A stretch of 64,000 nt of DNA, from the NCBI GenBank assembly GCA_023053545.1, contig JAKZAN010000039.1:139001-203000 (forward strand), in the 5' to 3' direction. The notes under the pieces were generated by a model. The model was given only the letters and a program-made list of their open reading frames with translations, did not search any database and was not told where the DNA came from. The DNA comes from Lepidurus packardi. Taxonomy: Eukaryota; Arthropoda; Branchiopoda; Notostraca; Triopsidae. Position numbers and translations under genes: made by a program. This document shows, piece after piece, positions 34,080-45,521 of this stretch; the first letter of the stretch is position 1, and each line of letters starts with the position of its first letter.

Positions 34080-36859
34080 GGAATTATTTTAATTAAGTCC
34101 ATAAGGAATTAATTCAGTCTGTAAGGATTTAATTAAGTCCGTAATGAATTAATTCAGTCCGTAAGGATTTAATTCAGTCCGTAAGGAATTAATTCAGTCC
34201 GTAAGGAATTAATTCAGTCCGTAAGGATTTAATTCAGTCCGTAAGGTATTAATTCAGTCCGTAAGGAATTAATTCAGTCCGTAAGGAATTAATTCAGTCC
34301 GTAAGGAATTAATTCAGTCCGTAAGGAATTAATTCAGTCCGTAAGGAATTAATTCAGTCCGTAAGGAATTAATTCAGTCCGTAAGGAATTAATTCAGTCC
34401 GTAAGGAATAAGTTCAGTACGTAAGGAATTAATTCAGTCCGTAATCGATTAATTAAGTCCGTAATGAATTAATTCAGTCCGTATGAAATTAACTCAGTCC
34501 GTAAGGAATTAATTAAGGAATTAATTCAGTCCGTAAGGAATTAATTCAGTCCGTAAGGAATTATTTCAGTCCGTAATTAATTAATTCATTCCTTACGGAA
34601 TTAATTAAGTCCATAAGGAATTAATTCAGTCTGTAAGGATTTAATTAAGTCCGTAATGAATTAATTCAGTCCGTAAGGATTTAATTCAGTCCGTAAGGAA
34701 TTAATTCAGTCCGTAAGGAATTAATTCAGTCCGTAAGGATTTAATTCAGTCCGTAAGGTATTAATTCAGTCCGTAAGGAATTAATTCAGTCCGTAAGGAA
34801 TTAATTCAGTCCGTAAGGAATTAATTCAGTCCGTAAGGAATTAATTCAGTCCGTAAGGAATTAATTCAGTCCGTAAGGAATTAATTCAGTCCGTAAGGAA
34901 TTAATTCAGTCCGTAAGGAATAAGTTCAGTACGTAAGGAATTAATTCAGTCCGTAATCGATTAATTAAGTCCGTAATGAATTAATTCAGTCCGTATGAAA
35001 TTAACTCAGTCCGTAAGGAATTAATTAAGGAATTAATTCAGTCCGTAAGGAATTAATTCAGTCCGTAAGGAATTATTTCAGTCCGTAATTAATTAATTCA
35101 TTCCTTACGGAATTAATTAAGTCCATAAGGAATTAATTCAGTCTGTAAGGATTTAATTAAGTCCGTAATGAATTAATTCAGTCCGTAAGGATTTAATTCA
35201 GTCCGTAAGGAATTAATTCAGTCCGTAAGGAATTAATTCAGTCCGTAAGGATTTAATTCAGTCCGTAAGGTATTAATTCAGTCCGTAAGGAATTAATTCA
35301 GTCCGTAAGGAATTAATTCATTCCGTAAGGAATTAATTCAGTCCGTAAGGAATTAATTCAGTCCGTAAGGAATTAATTCAGTCCGTAAGGAATTAATTCA
35401 GTCCGTAAGGAATAAGTTCAGTACGTAAGGAATTAATTCAGTCCGTAATCGATTAATTAAGTCCGTAATGAATTAATTCAGTCCGTATGAAATTAACTCA
35501 GTCCGTAGGGAATTAATCAAGGAATTAATTCAGTCCGTAAGGAATTAATTCAGTCCGTAAGGAATTATTTCTGTCCGTAATTAATTAATTCATTCCTTAC
35601 GGAATTAATTAAGTCCATAAGGAATTAATTCAGTCTGTAAGGATTTAATTAAGTCCGTAATGAATTAATTCAGTCCGTAAGGAATTAATTCAGTCCGTAA
35701 GGAATTAATTCAGTCCGTAAGGAATTAATTCAGTCCGTAAGGATTTAATTCAATCCGTAAGGTATTAATTCAGTCCGTAAGGAATTAATTCAGTCCGTAA
35801 GGAATTAATTCAGTCCGTAAGGAGTTAATTCAGTCCGTAAGGAATTAATTCAGTCCGTAAGGAATTAATTCAGTCCGTAAGGAATTAATTCAGTCCGTAA
35901 GGAATTAATTAAGTCCGTAAGGAATTAATTAAGTCCGTAAGGAATTAATTCAGTACGTAAGGAAATATTTCAGTCCGTAATTAATTAATTCATTCCTTAC
36001 GGAATTAATTAATTCCATAAGGAATTAATTTAGTCTGTAAGGATTTAATTAAGTCCGTAATGAATTAATTCAGTCCGTAAGGAAAAACTTCAGTACGTAA
36101 GGAAATAATTCAGTCCGTAATGGATTAATTCAGTACGTAAGGAATTAATTCAGTCAGTAAGGAATTAATTCAGTCCGTAAGGAATTCATTCAGTCCGTAA
36201 GGAATTAATTCAGTCCGTAAGGGTTTAATTCAGTCCGTAAGGTATTAATTCAGTCCGTAAGGAATTAATTCAGTCCGTAAGGAATTAATTAAGTCCGTAA
36301 TGAATTAATTCAGTCCGTATGAAATTAATTCAGTCCGTAAGGAATTAATTCAGTCCGTAAGGAATTAATTCAGTCCGTAAGGAATTAATTCAGTCCGTAA
36401 GGAATTAATTAAGTCCGTAAGGAATTAATTAAGTCCGTAAGGAATTAATTCAGTCCGTAAGGAATTATTTCAGTCCGTAATTAATTAATTCATTCCTTAC
36501 GGAATTAATTTAGTCCATAAGGAATTAATTTAGTCTGTAAGGATTTAATTAAGTCCGTAATGAATTAATTCAGTCAGTAAGGAATTAATTCAGTCCGTAA
36601 GGAATTAATTCAGTCCGTAAGGAATAATTCAGTCCGTAAGGATTTAATTCAGTCCGGAAGGTATTAATTCAGTCCGTAAGGAATTAATTCAGTCCGTAAG
36701 GAAGTAATTCAGTCCGTAAGGAATAAGTTCAGTACGTAAGGAATTAATTCAGTCCGTAATCGATTAATTCAGTCCGTAATGAATTAATTCAGTCCGTATG
36801 AAATTAATTCAGTCCGTAAGGAATTAATTCAGTCCGTAAGGAATTAATTCAGTCCGTAA
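34080..36859. repeat. HOR unit H4 (2,780 bp) with threefold 512/492-bp repeat
   Basis: The 12-mers at 34,505, 35,017 and 35,509 and dyads at 34,570, 35,082 and 35,574 mark three tandem copies of the front half of the HOR. Offsets are 512 and 492 bp. The 20-bp difference is in the canonical run after GGTATTAATTCAG: seven, seven and six monomers. The third copy carries ATTCATTCCG, the private variant of H1 and H2, so it came from a different parent. CTGTCCGTGAGG is replaced by plain canonical monomers in this unit (near 35,840-35,880). Confidence 0.82.
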
Positions 36860-37449
36860 GGAATTATTTTAATTAAGTCCATAAGGAATTAATTCAGTCT
36901 GTAAGGATTTAATTAAGTCCGTAATGAATTAATTCAGTCCGTAAGGATTTAATTCAGTCCGTAAGGAATTAATTCAGTCCGTAAGGAATTAATTCAGTCC
37001 GTAAGGATTTAATTCAGTCCGTAAGGTATTAATTCAGTCCGTAAGGAATTAATTCAGTCCGTAAGGAATTAATTCAGTCCGTAAGGAATTAATTCAGTCC
37101 GTAAGGAATTAATTCAGTCCGTAAGGAATTAATTCAGTCCGTAAGGAATTAATTCAGTCCGTAAGGAATTAATTCAGTCCGTAAGGAATAAGTTCAGTAC
37201 GTAAGGAATTAATTCAGTCCGTAATCGATTAATTAAGTCCGTAATGAATTAATTCAGTCCGTATGAAATTAACTCAGTCCGTAAGGAATTAATTAAGGAA
37301 TTAATTCAGTCCGTAAGGAATTAATTCAGTCCGTAAGGAATTATTTCAGTCCGTAATTAATTAATTCATTCCTTACGGAATTAATTAAGTCCATAAGGAA
37401 TTAATTCAGTCTGTAAGGATTTAATTAAGTCCGTAATGAATTAATTCAG

Positions 37450-38279
37450 TCCGTAAGGAATTAATTCAGTCCGTAAGGAATTAATTCAGTCCGTAAGGAA
37501 TTAATTCAGTCTGTAAGGATTTAATTAAGTCCGTAATGAATTAATTCAGTCCGTAAGGAATTAATTCAGTCCGTAAGGAATTAATTCAGTCCGTAAGGAA
37601 TTAATTCAGTCCGTAAGGATTTAATTCAATCCGTAAGGTATTAATTCAGTCCGTAAGGAATTAATTCAGTCCGTAAGGAATTAATTCAGTCCGTAAGGAG
37701 TTAATTCAGTCCGTAAGGAATTAATTCTGTCCGTGAGGATGTAATTCAGTCCGTAAGGAATTAATTCAGTCCGTAAGGAATTAATTAAGTCCGTAAGGAA
37801 TTAATTAAGTCCGTAAGGAATTAATTCAGTACGTAAGGAAATATTTCAGTCCGTAATTAATTCATTCATTCCTTACGGAATTAATTAAGTCCATAAGGAA
37901 TTAATTCAGTCTGTAAGGATTTAATTAAGTCCGTAATGAATTAATTCAGTCCGTAAGGAATTAATTCAGTCCGTAAGGAATTAATTCAGTCCGTAAGGAA
38001 TTAATTCAGTCCGTAAGGATTTAATTCAATCCGTAAGGTATTAATTCAGTCCGTAAGGAATTAATTCAGTCCGTAAGGAATTAATTCAGTCCGTAAGGAG
38101 TTAATTCAGTCCGTAAGGAATTAATTCTGTCCGTGAGGATGTAATTCAGTCCGTAAGGAATTAATTCAGTCCGTAAGGAATTAATTAAGTCCGTAAGGAA
38201 TTAATTAAGTCCGTAAGGAATTAATTCAGTACGTAAGGAAATATTTCAGTCCGTAATTAATTAATTCATTCCTTACGGA
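37450..38279. repeat. 400-bp tandem duplication with nested 100-bp duplication
   Basis: Dyads at 37,850 and 38,250 and CTGTCCGTGAGG at 37,728 and 38,128 give 400 bp. Just before, CAGTCTGTAAGGATTTAATT occurs twice, 100 bp apart (near 37,408 and 37,508), which explains why the preceding dyad (37,350) is 500 bp away and not 400. Confidence 0.8.
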
Positions 38280-38747
38280 ATTAATTAAATCCATAAGGAA
38301 TTAATTTAGTCTGTAAGGATTTAATTAAGTCCGTAATGAATTAATTCAGTCCGTAAGGAAAAACTTCAGTACGTAAGGAAATAATTCAGTCCGTAATGGA
38401 TTAATTCAGTACGTAAGGAATTAATTCAGTCAGTAAGGAATTAATTCAGTCCGTAAGGAATTAATTCAGTCCGTAAGGAATTAATTCAGTCCGTAAGGGT
38501 TTAATTCAGTCCGTAAGGTATTAATTCAGTCCGTAAGGAATTAATTCAGTCCGTAAGGAATTAATTAAGTCCGTAATGAATTAATTCAGTCCGTATGAAA
38601 TTAATTCAGTCCGTAAGGAATTCATTCAGTCCGTAAGGAATTCGTTCAGTCCGTAAGGAATTCATTCAGTCTGTAAGGAATTAATTCAGTCCGCAATGGA
38701 TTAATTAAGTCCGTAAGGAATTCATTCAGTCCGTAAGGAATTCATTC

Positions 38748-38810
38748 AGTGAGAAAAGAATTCAATCAATCTTAAAGAATTAATTCTGTCCGTGAGGATG
38801 TAATTCAGTC
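38748..38810. repeat. Chimeric junction: GA-rich block joined to CTGTCCGTGAGG
   Basis: Elsewhere CAATCTTAAAG is always followed by GAATTAATTCAG then GGAACTAATTCAG. Here it leads into GAATTAATTCTGTCCGTGAGGATG, a monomer pair otherwise found only after GGAGTTAATTCAG. The register is conserved, so the junction lies inside a shared GAATTAATTC. It is a visible breakpoint of unequal exchange between two HOR positions. Confidence 0.8.
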
Positions 38811-39340
38811 CGTAAGGAATTAATTCAGTCCGTAAGGAATTAATTAAGTCCGTAAGGAATTAATTAAGTCCGTAAGGAATTAATTCAGTACGTAAGGAAA
38901 TATTTCAGTCCGTAATTAATTAATTCATTCCTTACGGAATTAATTAAGTCCATAAGGAATTAATTTAGTCTGTAACGATTTAATTCAGTCCGTAATGGAT
39001 TAATTCAGTACGTAAGGAATTAATTCAGTCAGTAAGGAATTAATTCAGTCCGTAAGGAATTAATTCAGTCCGTAAGGAATTAATTCAGTCCGTAAGGGTT
39101 TAATTCAGTCCGTAAGGTATTAATTCAGTCCGTAAGGAATTAATTCAGTCCGTAAGGAATTAATTAAGTCCGTAATGAATTAATTCAGTCCGTATGAAAT
39201 TAATTCAGTCCGTAAGGAATTCATTCAGTCCGTAAGGAATTCGTTCAGTCCGTAAGGAATTCATTCAGTCCGTAAGGAATTAATTCAGTCCGCAATGGAT
39301 TAATTAAGTCCGTAAGGAATTCATTCAGTCCGTAAGGAAT

Positions 39341-40130
39341 TAATTCAGTCCGTAAGGAATTAATTCAGTCCGTAATGGATTAATTAAGTCCGTAATGAAT
39401 TAATTCAGTCCGTATGAAATTAATTCAGTCCGTAAGGAATTCATTCAGTCCGTAAGGAGTTCATTCAGTCCGTAAGGAATTAATTCAGTCCGTATGAAAT
39501 TAATTCAGTCCGTAAGGAATTCATTCAGTCCGTAAGGAATTCATTCAGTGAGAAAAGAATTCATTCAATCTTAAAGAATTAATTCAGTCCGTAAGGAACT
39601 AATTCAGTCCGTAAGGAATTAATTCAGTCCGTAAGGAATTAATTAAGTCCGTAAGGAATTAATTAAGTCCGTAAGGAATTAATTCAGTCCGTAAGGAATT
39701 ATTTCAGTCCGTAATTAATTAATTCATTCCTTACGGAATTAATTAAGTCCATAAGGAATTAATTTAGTCTGTAAGGATTTAATTAAGTCCGTAATGAATT
39801 AATTCAGTCCGTAAGGAATAACTTCAGTACGTAAGGAAATAATTCAGTCCGTAATGGATTAATTCAGTACGTAATGAATTAATTCAGTCCGTATGAAATT
39901 AATTCAGTCCGTAAGGAATTCATTCAGTCCGTAAGGAATTCATTCAGTCCGTAAGGAATAAGTTCAGTCTGTAAGGAATTAATTCAGTCCGTAATGGATT
40001 AATTAAGTCCGTAATGAATTAATTCAGTCCGTATGAAATTAATTCAGTCCGTAAGGAATTCATTCAGTCCGTAAGGAATTCATTCAGTCCGTAAGGAATT
40101 AATTCAGTCCGTATGAAATTAATTCAGTCC
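39341..40130. repeat. Satellite domain 4, upstream part: family II/I hybrid
   Basis: GGAATAACTTCAGTACG (family II) reappears near 39,820, together with TAATGGATT and TATGAAATT monomers and GGAATTC-rich runs. A GTGAGAAAAGAATTCATTCAATC version of the GA-rich block lies near 39,546 (CATTCAATC, not CAATCAATC). This stretch resembles the later halves of the 1,883-bp units and is the likely source of that part. Confidence 0.6.
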
Positions 40131-42013
40131 GTAATGAATTAATTCAGTCCGTATGAAATTAATTCAGTCCGTAAGGAATTCATTCAGTCCGTAAGGAATT
40201 CGTTCAGTCCGTAAGGAATTCATTCAGTCCGTAAGGAATTCATTCAGTGAGAAAAGAATTCAATCAATCTTAAAGAATTAATTCAGTCCGTAAGGAACTA
40301 ATTCAGTCCGTAAGGAATTAATTCAGTCCGTAAGGAATTAATTCAGTCCGTAAGGAATTAATTAAGTCCGTAAGGAATTAATTAAGTCCGTAAGGAATTA
40401 ATTCAGTCCGTAAGGAATTATTTCAGTCCGTAATTAATTAATTCATTCCTTACGGAATTAATTTAGTCCATAAGGAATTAATTTAGTCAGTAAGGAATTA
40501 ATTCAGTCCGTAAGGAATTAATTCAGTCCGTAAGGAATTAATTCAGTCCGTAAGGATTTAATTCAGTCCGGAAGGTATTAATTCAGTCCGTAAGGAATTA
40601 ATTCAGTCCGTAAGGAATTAATTCAGTCCGTAAGGAATAAGTTCAGTACGTAAGGAATTAATTCAGTCCGTAATCGATTAATTCAGTCCGTAATGAATTA
40701 ATTCAGTCCGTATGAAATTAATTCAGTCCGTAAGGAATTATTTTAATTAAGTCCATAAGGAATTAATTCAGTCTGTAAGGATTTAATTAAGTCCGTAATG
40801 AATTAATTCAGTCCGTAAGGATTTAATTCAGTCCGTAAGGAATTAATTCAGTCCGTAAGGAATTAATTCAGTCCGTAAGGATTTAATTCAGTCCGTAAGG
40901 AATTAATTCAGTCCGTAAGGAATTAATTCAGTCCGTAAGGAATTAATTCAGTCCGTAAGGAATAAGTTCAGTACGTAAGGAATTAATTCAGTCCGTAATC
41001 TATTAATTAAGTCCGTAATGAATTAATTCAGTCCGTATGAAATTAACTCAGTCCGTAAGGAATTAATTCAGTCCGTAAGGAATTAATTCAGTCCGTAAGG
41101 AATTAATTCAGTCCGTAAGGAATTAATTCAGTCCGTAAGGAATTATTTCAGTCCGTAATTAATTAATTCATTCCTTACGGAATTAATTAAGTCCATAAGG
41201 AATTAATTTAGTCTGTAAGGATTTAATTAAGTCCGTAATGAATTAATTCAGTCCGTAAGGAATAACTTCAGTACGTAAGGAAATAATTCAGTCCGTAATG
41301 GATTAATTCAGTACGTAATGAATTAATTCAGTCCGTATGAAATTAATTCAGTCCGTAAGGAATTCATTCAGTCCGTAAGGAATTCATTCAGTCCGTAAGG
41401 AATAAGTTCAGTCTGTAAGGAATTAATTCAGTCCGTAATGGATTAATTAAGTCCGTAATGAATTAATTCAGTCCGTATGAAATTAATTCAGTCCGTAAGG
41501 AATTCATTCAGTCCGTAATGAATTAATTCAGTCCGTAAGGAATAACTTCAGTACGTAAGGAAATAATTCAGTCCGTAATGGATTAATTCAGTACGTAATG
41601 AATTAATTCAGTCCGTATGAAATTAATTCAGTCCGTAAGGAATTCATTCAGTCCGTAAGGAATTCATTCAGTCCGTAAGGAATAAGTTCAGTCTGTAAGG
41701 AATTAATTCAGTCCGTAATGGATTAATTAAGTCCGTAATGAATTAATTCAGTCCGTATGAAATTAATTCAGTCCGTAAGGAATTCATTCAGTCCGTAAGG
41801 AATTCATTCAGTCCGTAAGGAATTAATTCAGTCCGTATGAAATTAATTCAGTCCGTAAGGAATTCATTCAGTCCGTAAGGAATTCATTCAGTGTGAAAAG
41901 AATTCAATCAATCTTAAAGAATTAATTCAGTCCGTAAGGAACTAATTCAGTCCGTAAGGAATTAATTCAGTCCGTAAGGAATTAATTAAGTCCGTAAGGA
42001 ATTAATTAAGTCC
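40131..42013. repeat. 1,883-bp HOR unit, copy 1 of 3
   Basis: It starts at GTAATGAATT and contains GAATTCGTTCAG, the GTGAGAAAAG block (40,244), a dyad (40,427), TTAGTCAGTAAGG (40,481), TCCGGAAGG, the 25-mer (40,734), TAATCTATT, a dyad (41,152), two tandem 280-bp GGAATAACTTCAG sections (41,261 and 41,541) and the GTGTGAAAAG block (41,889). Landmark offsets to copy 2 are exactly 1,883 bp. The unit fuses family I and family II halves. Confidence 0.9.
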
Positions 42014-43896
42014 GTAATGAATTAATTCAGTCCGTATGAAATTAATTCAGTCCGTAAGGAATTCATTCAGTCCGTAAGGAATTCGTTCAGTCCGTAAGGA
42101 ATTCATTCAGTCCGTAAGGAATTCATTCAGTGAGAAAAGAATTCAATCAATCTTAAAGAATTAATTCAGTCCGTAAGGAACTAATTCAGTCCGTAAGGAA
42201 TTAATTCAGTCCGTAAGGAATTAATTCAGTCCGTAAGGAATTAATTAAGTCCGTAAGGAATTAATTAAGTCCGTAAGGAATTAATTCAGTCCGTAAGGAA
42301 TTATTTCAGTCCGTAATTAATTAATTCATTCCTTACGGAATTAATTTAGTCCATAAGGAATTAATTTAGTCAGTAAGGAATTAATTCAGTCCGTAAGGAA
42401 TTAATTCAGTCCGTAAGGAATTAATTCAGTCCGTAAGGATTTAATTCAGTCCGGAAGGTATTAATTCAGTCCGTAAGGAATTAATTCAGTCCGTAAGGAA
42501 TTAATTCAGTCCGTAAGGAATAAGTTCAGTACGTAAGGAATTAATTCAGTCCGTAATCGATTAATTCAGTCCGTAATGAATTAATTCAGTCCGTATGAAA
42601 TTAATTCAGTCCGTAAGGAATTATTTTAATTAAGTCCATAAGGAATTAATTCAGTCTGTAAGGATTTAATTAAGTCCGTAATGAATTAATTCAGTCCGTA
42701 AGGATTTAATTCAGTCCGTAAGGAATTAATTCAGTCCGTAAGGAATTAATTCAGTCCGTAAGGATTTAATTCAGTCCGTAAGGAATTAATTCAGTCCGTA
42801 AGGAATTAATTCAGTCCGTAAGGAATTAATTCAGTCCGTAAGGAATAAGTTCAGTACGTAAGGAATTAATTCAGTCCGTAATCTATTAATTAAGTCCGTA
42901 ATGAATTAATTCAGTCCGTATGAAATTAACTCAGTCCGTAAGGAATTAATTCAGTCCGTAAGGAATTAATTCAGTCCGTAAGGAATTAATTCAGTCCGTA
43001 AGGAATTAATTCAGTCCGTAAGGAATTATTTCAGTCCGTAATTAATTAATTCATTCCTTACGGAATTAATTAAGTCCATAAGGAATTAATTTAGTCTGTA
43101 AGGATTTAATTAAGTCCGTAATGAATTAATTCAGTCCGTAAGGAATAACTTCAGTACGTAAGGAAATAATTCAGTCCGTAATGGATTAATTCAGTACGTA
43201 ATGAATTAATTCAGTCCGTATGAAATTAATTCAGTCCGTAAGGAATTCATTCAGTCCGTAAGGAATTCATTCAGTCCGTAAGGAATAAGTTCAGTCTGTA
43301 AGGAATTAATTCAGTCCGTAATGGATTAATTAAGTCCGTAATGAATTAATTCAGTCCGTATGAAATTAATTCAGTCCGTAAGGAATTCATTCAGTCCGTA
43401 ATGAATTAATTCAGTCCGTAAGGAATAACTTCAGTACGTAAGGAAATAATTCAGTCCGTAATGGATTAATTCAGTACGTAATGAATTAATTCAGTCCGTA
43501 TGAAATTAATTCAGTCCGTAAGGAATTCATTCAGTCCGTAAGGAATTCATTCAGTCCGTAAGGAATAAGTTCAGTCTGTAAGGAATTAATTCAGTCCGTA
43601 ATGGATTAATTAAGTCCGTAATGAATTAATTCAGTCCGTATGAAATTAATTCAGTCCGTAAGGAATTCATTCAGTCCGTAAGGAATTCATTCAGTCCGTA
43701 AGGAATTAATTCAGTCCGTATGAAATTAATTCAGTCCGTAAGGAATTCATTCAGTCCGTAAGGAATTCATTCAGTGTGAAAAGAATTCAATCAATCTTAA
43801 AGAATTAATTCAGTCCGTAAGGAACTAATTCAGTCCGTAAGGAATTAATTCAGTCCGTAAGGAATTAATTAAGTCCGTAAGGAATTAATTAAGTCC
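42014..43896. repeat. 1,883-bp HOR unit, copy 2 of 3
   Basis: By eye it is identical to copy 1 in order and spacing: dyads at 42,310 and 43,035, the 25-mer at 42,617, TTAGTCAGTAAGG at 42,364 and GTGTGAAAAG near 43,772. I noticed no substitution relative to copy 1, which makes this pair among the youngest duplications in the window. Confidence 0.9.
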
Positions 43897-45500
43897 GTAA
43901 TGAATTAATTCAGTCCGTATGAAATTAATTCAGTCCGTAAGGAATTCATTCAGTCCGTAAGGAATTCGTTCAGTCCGTAAGGAATTCATTCAGTCCGTAA
44001 GGAATTCATTCAGTGAGAAAAGAATTCAATCAATCTTAAAGAATTAATTCAGTCCGTAAGGAACTAATTCAGTCCGTAAGGAATTAATTCAGTCCGTAAG
44101 GAACTAATTCAGTCCGTAAGGAATTAATTAAGTCCGTAAGGAATTAATTAAGTCCGTAAGGAATTAATTCAGTCCGTAAGGAATTATTTCAGTCCGTAAT
44201 TAATTAATTCATTCCTTACGGAATTAATTTAGTCCATAAGGAATTAATTTAGTCAGTAAGGAATTAATTCAGTCCGTAAGGAATTAATTCAGTCCGTAAG
44301 GAATTAATTCAGTCCGTAAGGATTTAATTCAGTCCGGAAGGTATTAATTCAGTCCGTAAGGAATTAATTCAGTCCGTAAGGAATTAATTCAGTCCGTAAG
44401 GAATAAGTTCAGTACGTAAGGAATTAATTCAGTCCGTAATCGATTAATTCAGTCCGTAATGAATTAATTCAGTCCGTATGAAATTAATTCAGTCCGTAAG
44501 GAATTATTTTAATTAAGTCCATAAGGAATTAATTCAGTCTGTAAGGATTTAATTAAGTCCGTAATGAATTAATTCAGTCCGTAAGGATTTAATTCAGTCC
44601 GTAAGGAATTAATTCAGTCCGTAAGGAATTAATTCAGTCCGTAAGGATTTAATTCAGTCCGTAAGGAATTAATTCAGTCCGTAAGGAATTAATTCAGTCC
44701 GTAAGGAATTAATTCAGTCCGTAAGGAATAAGTTCAGTACGTAAGGAATTAATTCAGTCCGTAATCTATTAATTAAGTCCGTAATGAATTAATTCAGTCC
44801 GTATGAAATTAACTCAGTCCGTAAGGAATTAGTTCAGTCCGTAAGGAATTAATTCAGTCCGTAAGGAATTAATTCAGTCCGTAAGGAATTAATTCAGTCC
44901 GTAAGGAATTATTTCAGTCCGTAATTAATTAATTCATTCCTTACGGAATTAATTAAGTCCATAAGGAATTAATTTAGTCTGTAAGGATTTAATTAAGTCC
45001 GTAATGAATTAATTCAGTCCGTAAGGAATAACTTCAGTACGTAAGGAAATAATTCAGTCCGTAATGGATTAATTCAGTACGTAATGAATTAATTCAGTCC
45101 GTATGAAATTAATTCAGTCCGTAAGGAATTCATTCAGTCCGTAAGGAATTCATTCAGTCCGTAAGGAATAAGTTCAGTCTGTAAGGAATTAATTCAGTCC
45201 GTAATGGATTAATTAAGTCCGTAATGAATTAATTCAGTCCGTATGAAATTAATTCAGTCCGTAAGGAATTCATTCAGTCCGTAAGGAATTCATTCAGTCC
45301 GTAAGGAATTAATTCAGTCCGTATGAAATTAATTCAGTCCGTAAGGAATTCATTCAGTCCGTAAGGAATTCATTCAGTGTGAAAAGAATTCAATCAATCT
45401 TAAAGAATTAATTCAGTCCGTAAGGAACTAATTCAGTCCGTAAGGAATTAATTCAGTCCGTAAGGAATTAATTAAGTCCGTAAGGAATTAATTAAGTCCG
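43897..45500. repeat. 1,883-bp HOR unit, copy 3 of 3, lacking one 280-bp section
   Basis: Dyads at 44,193 and 44,918 and the 25-mer at 44,500 keep the 1,883-bp offset. The GGAATAACTTCAG section occurs once, so GTGTGAAAAG (about 45,374) falls roughly 280 bp early. Private variants are GGAACTAATTCAG near 44,101 (copies 1 and 2 have GGAATTAATT) and GGAATTAGTTCAG near 44,826. After about 45,500 the order changes. Confidence 0.88.
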
Positions 45501-45521
45501 TAAGGAATTAATTCAGTACGT

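Larger units (their letters stand above)
20591..39340. repeat. Satellite domain 3: HOR family I, most regular section
   Basis: Family I returns with the full set of landmarks: 25-mers near 23,798, 25,273, 26,198, 28,283, 30,209, 31,965, 34,080 and 36,860, and 12-mers near 20,595, 21,626, 24,203, 26,623, 28,698, 30,614, 32,390, 34,505, 35,017, 35,509 and 37,285. From 28.3 kb the order 25-mer, canonical run, GGAATAAG, CGATT, 12-mer, dyad, CTGTCCGTGAGG, dyad, GGAAAAACTTCAG repeats as HOR units of about 1.76-2.1 kb. The GA-rich block is missing from the units between 29.7 and 38.7 kb, replaced by canonical and AATTAAG monomers, so that sub-lineage has lost it. Confidence 0.75.
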
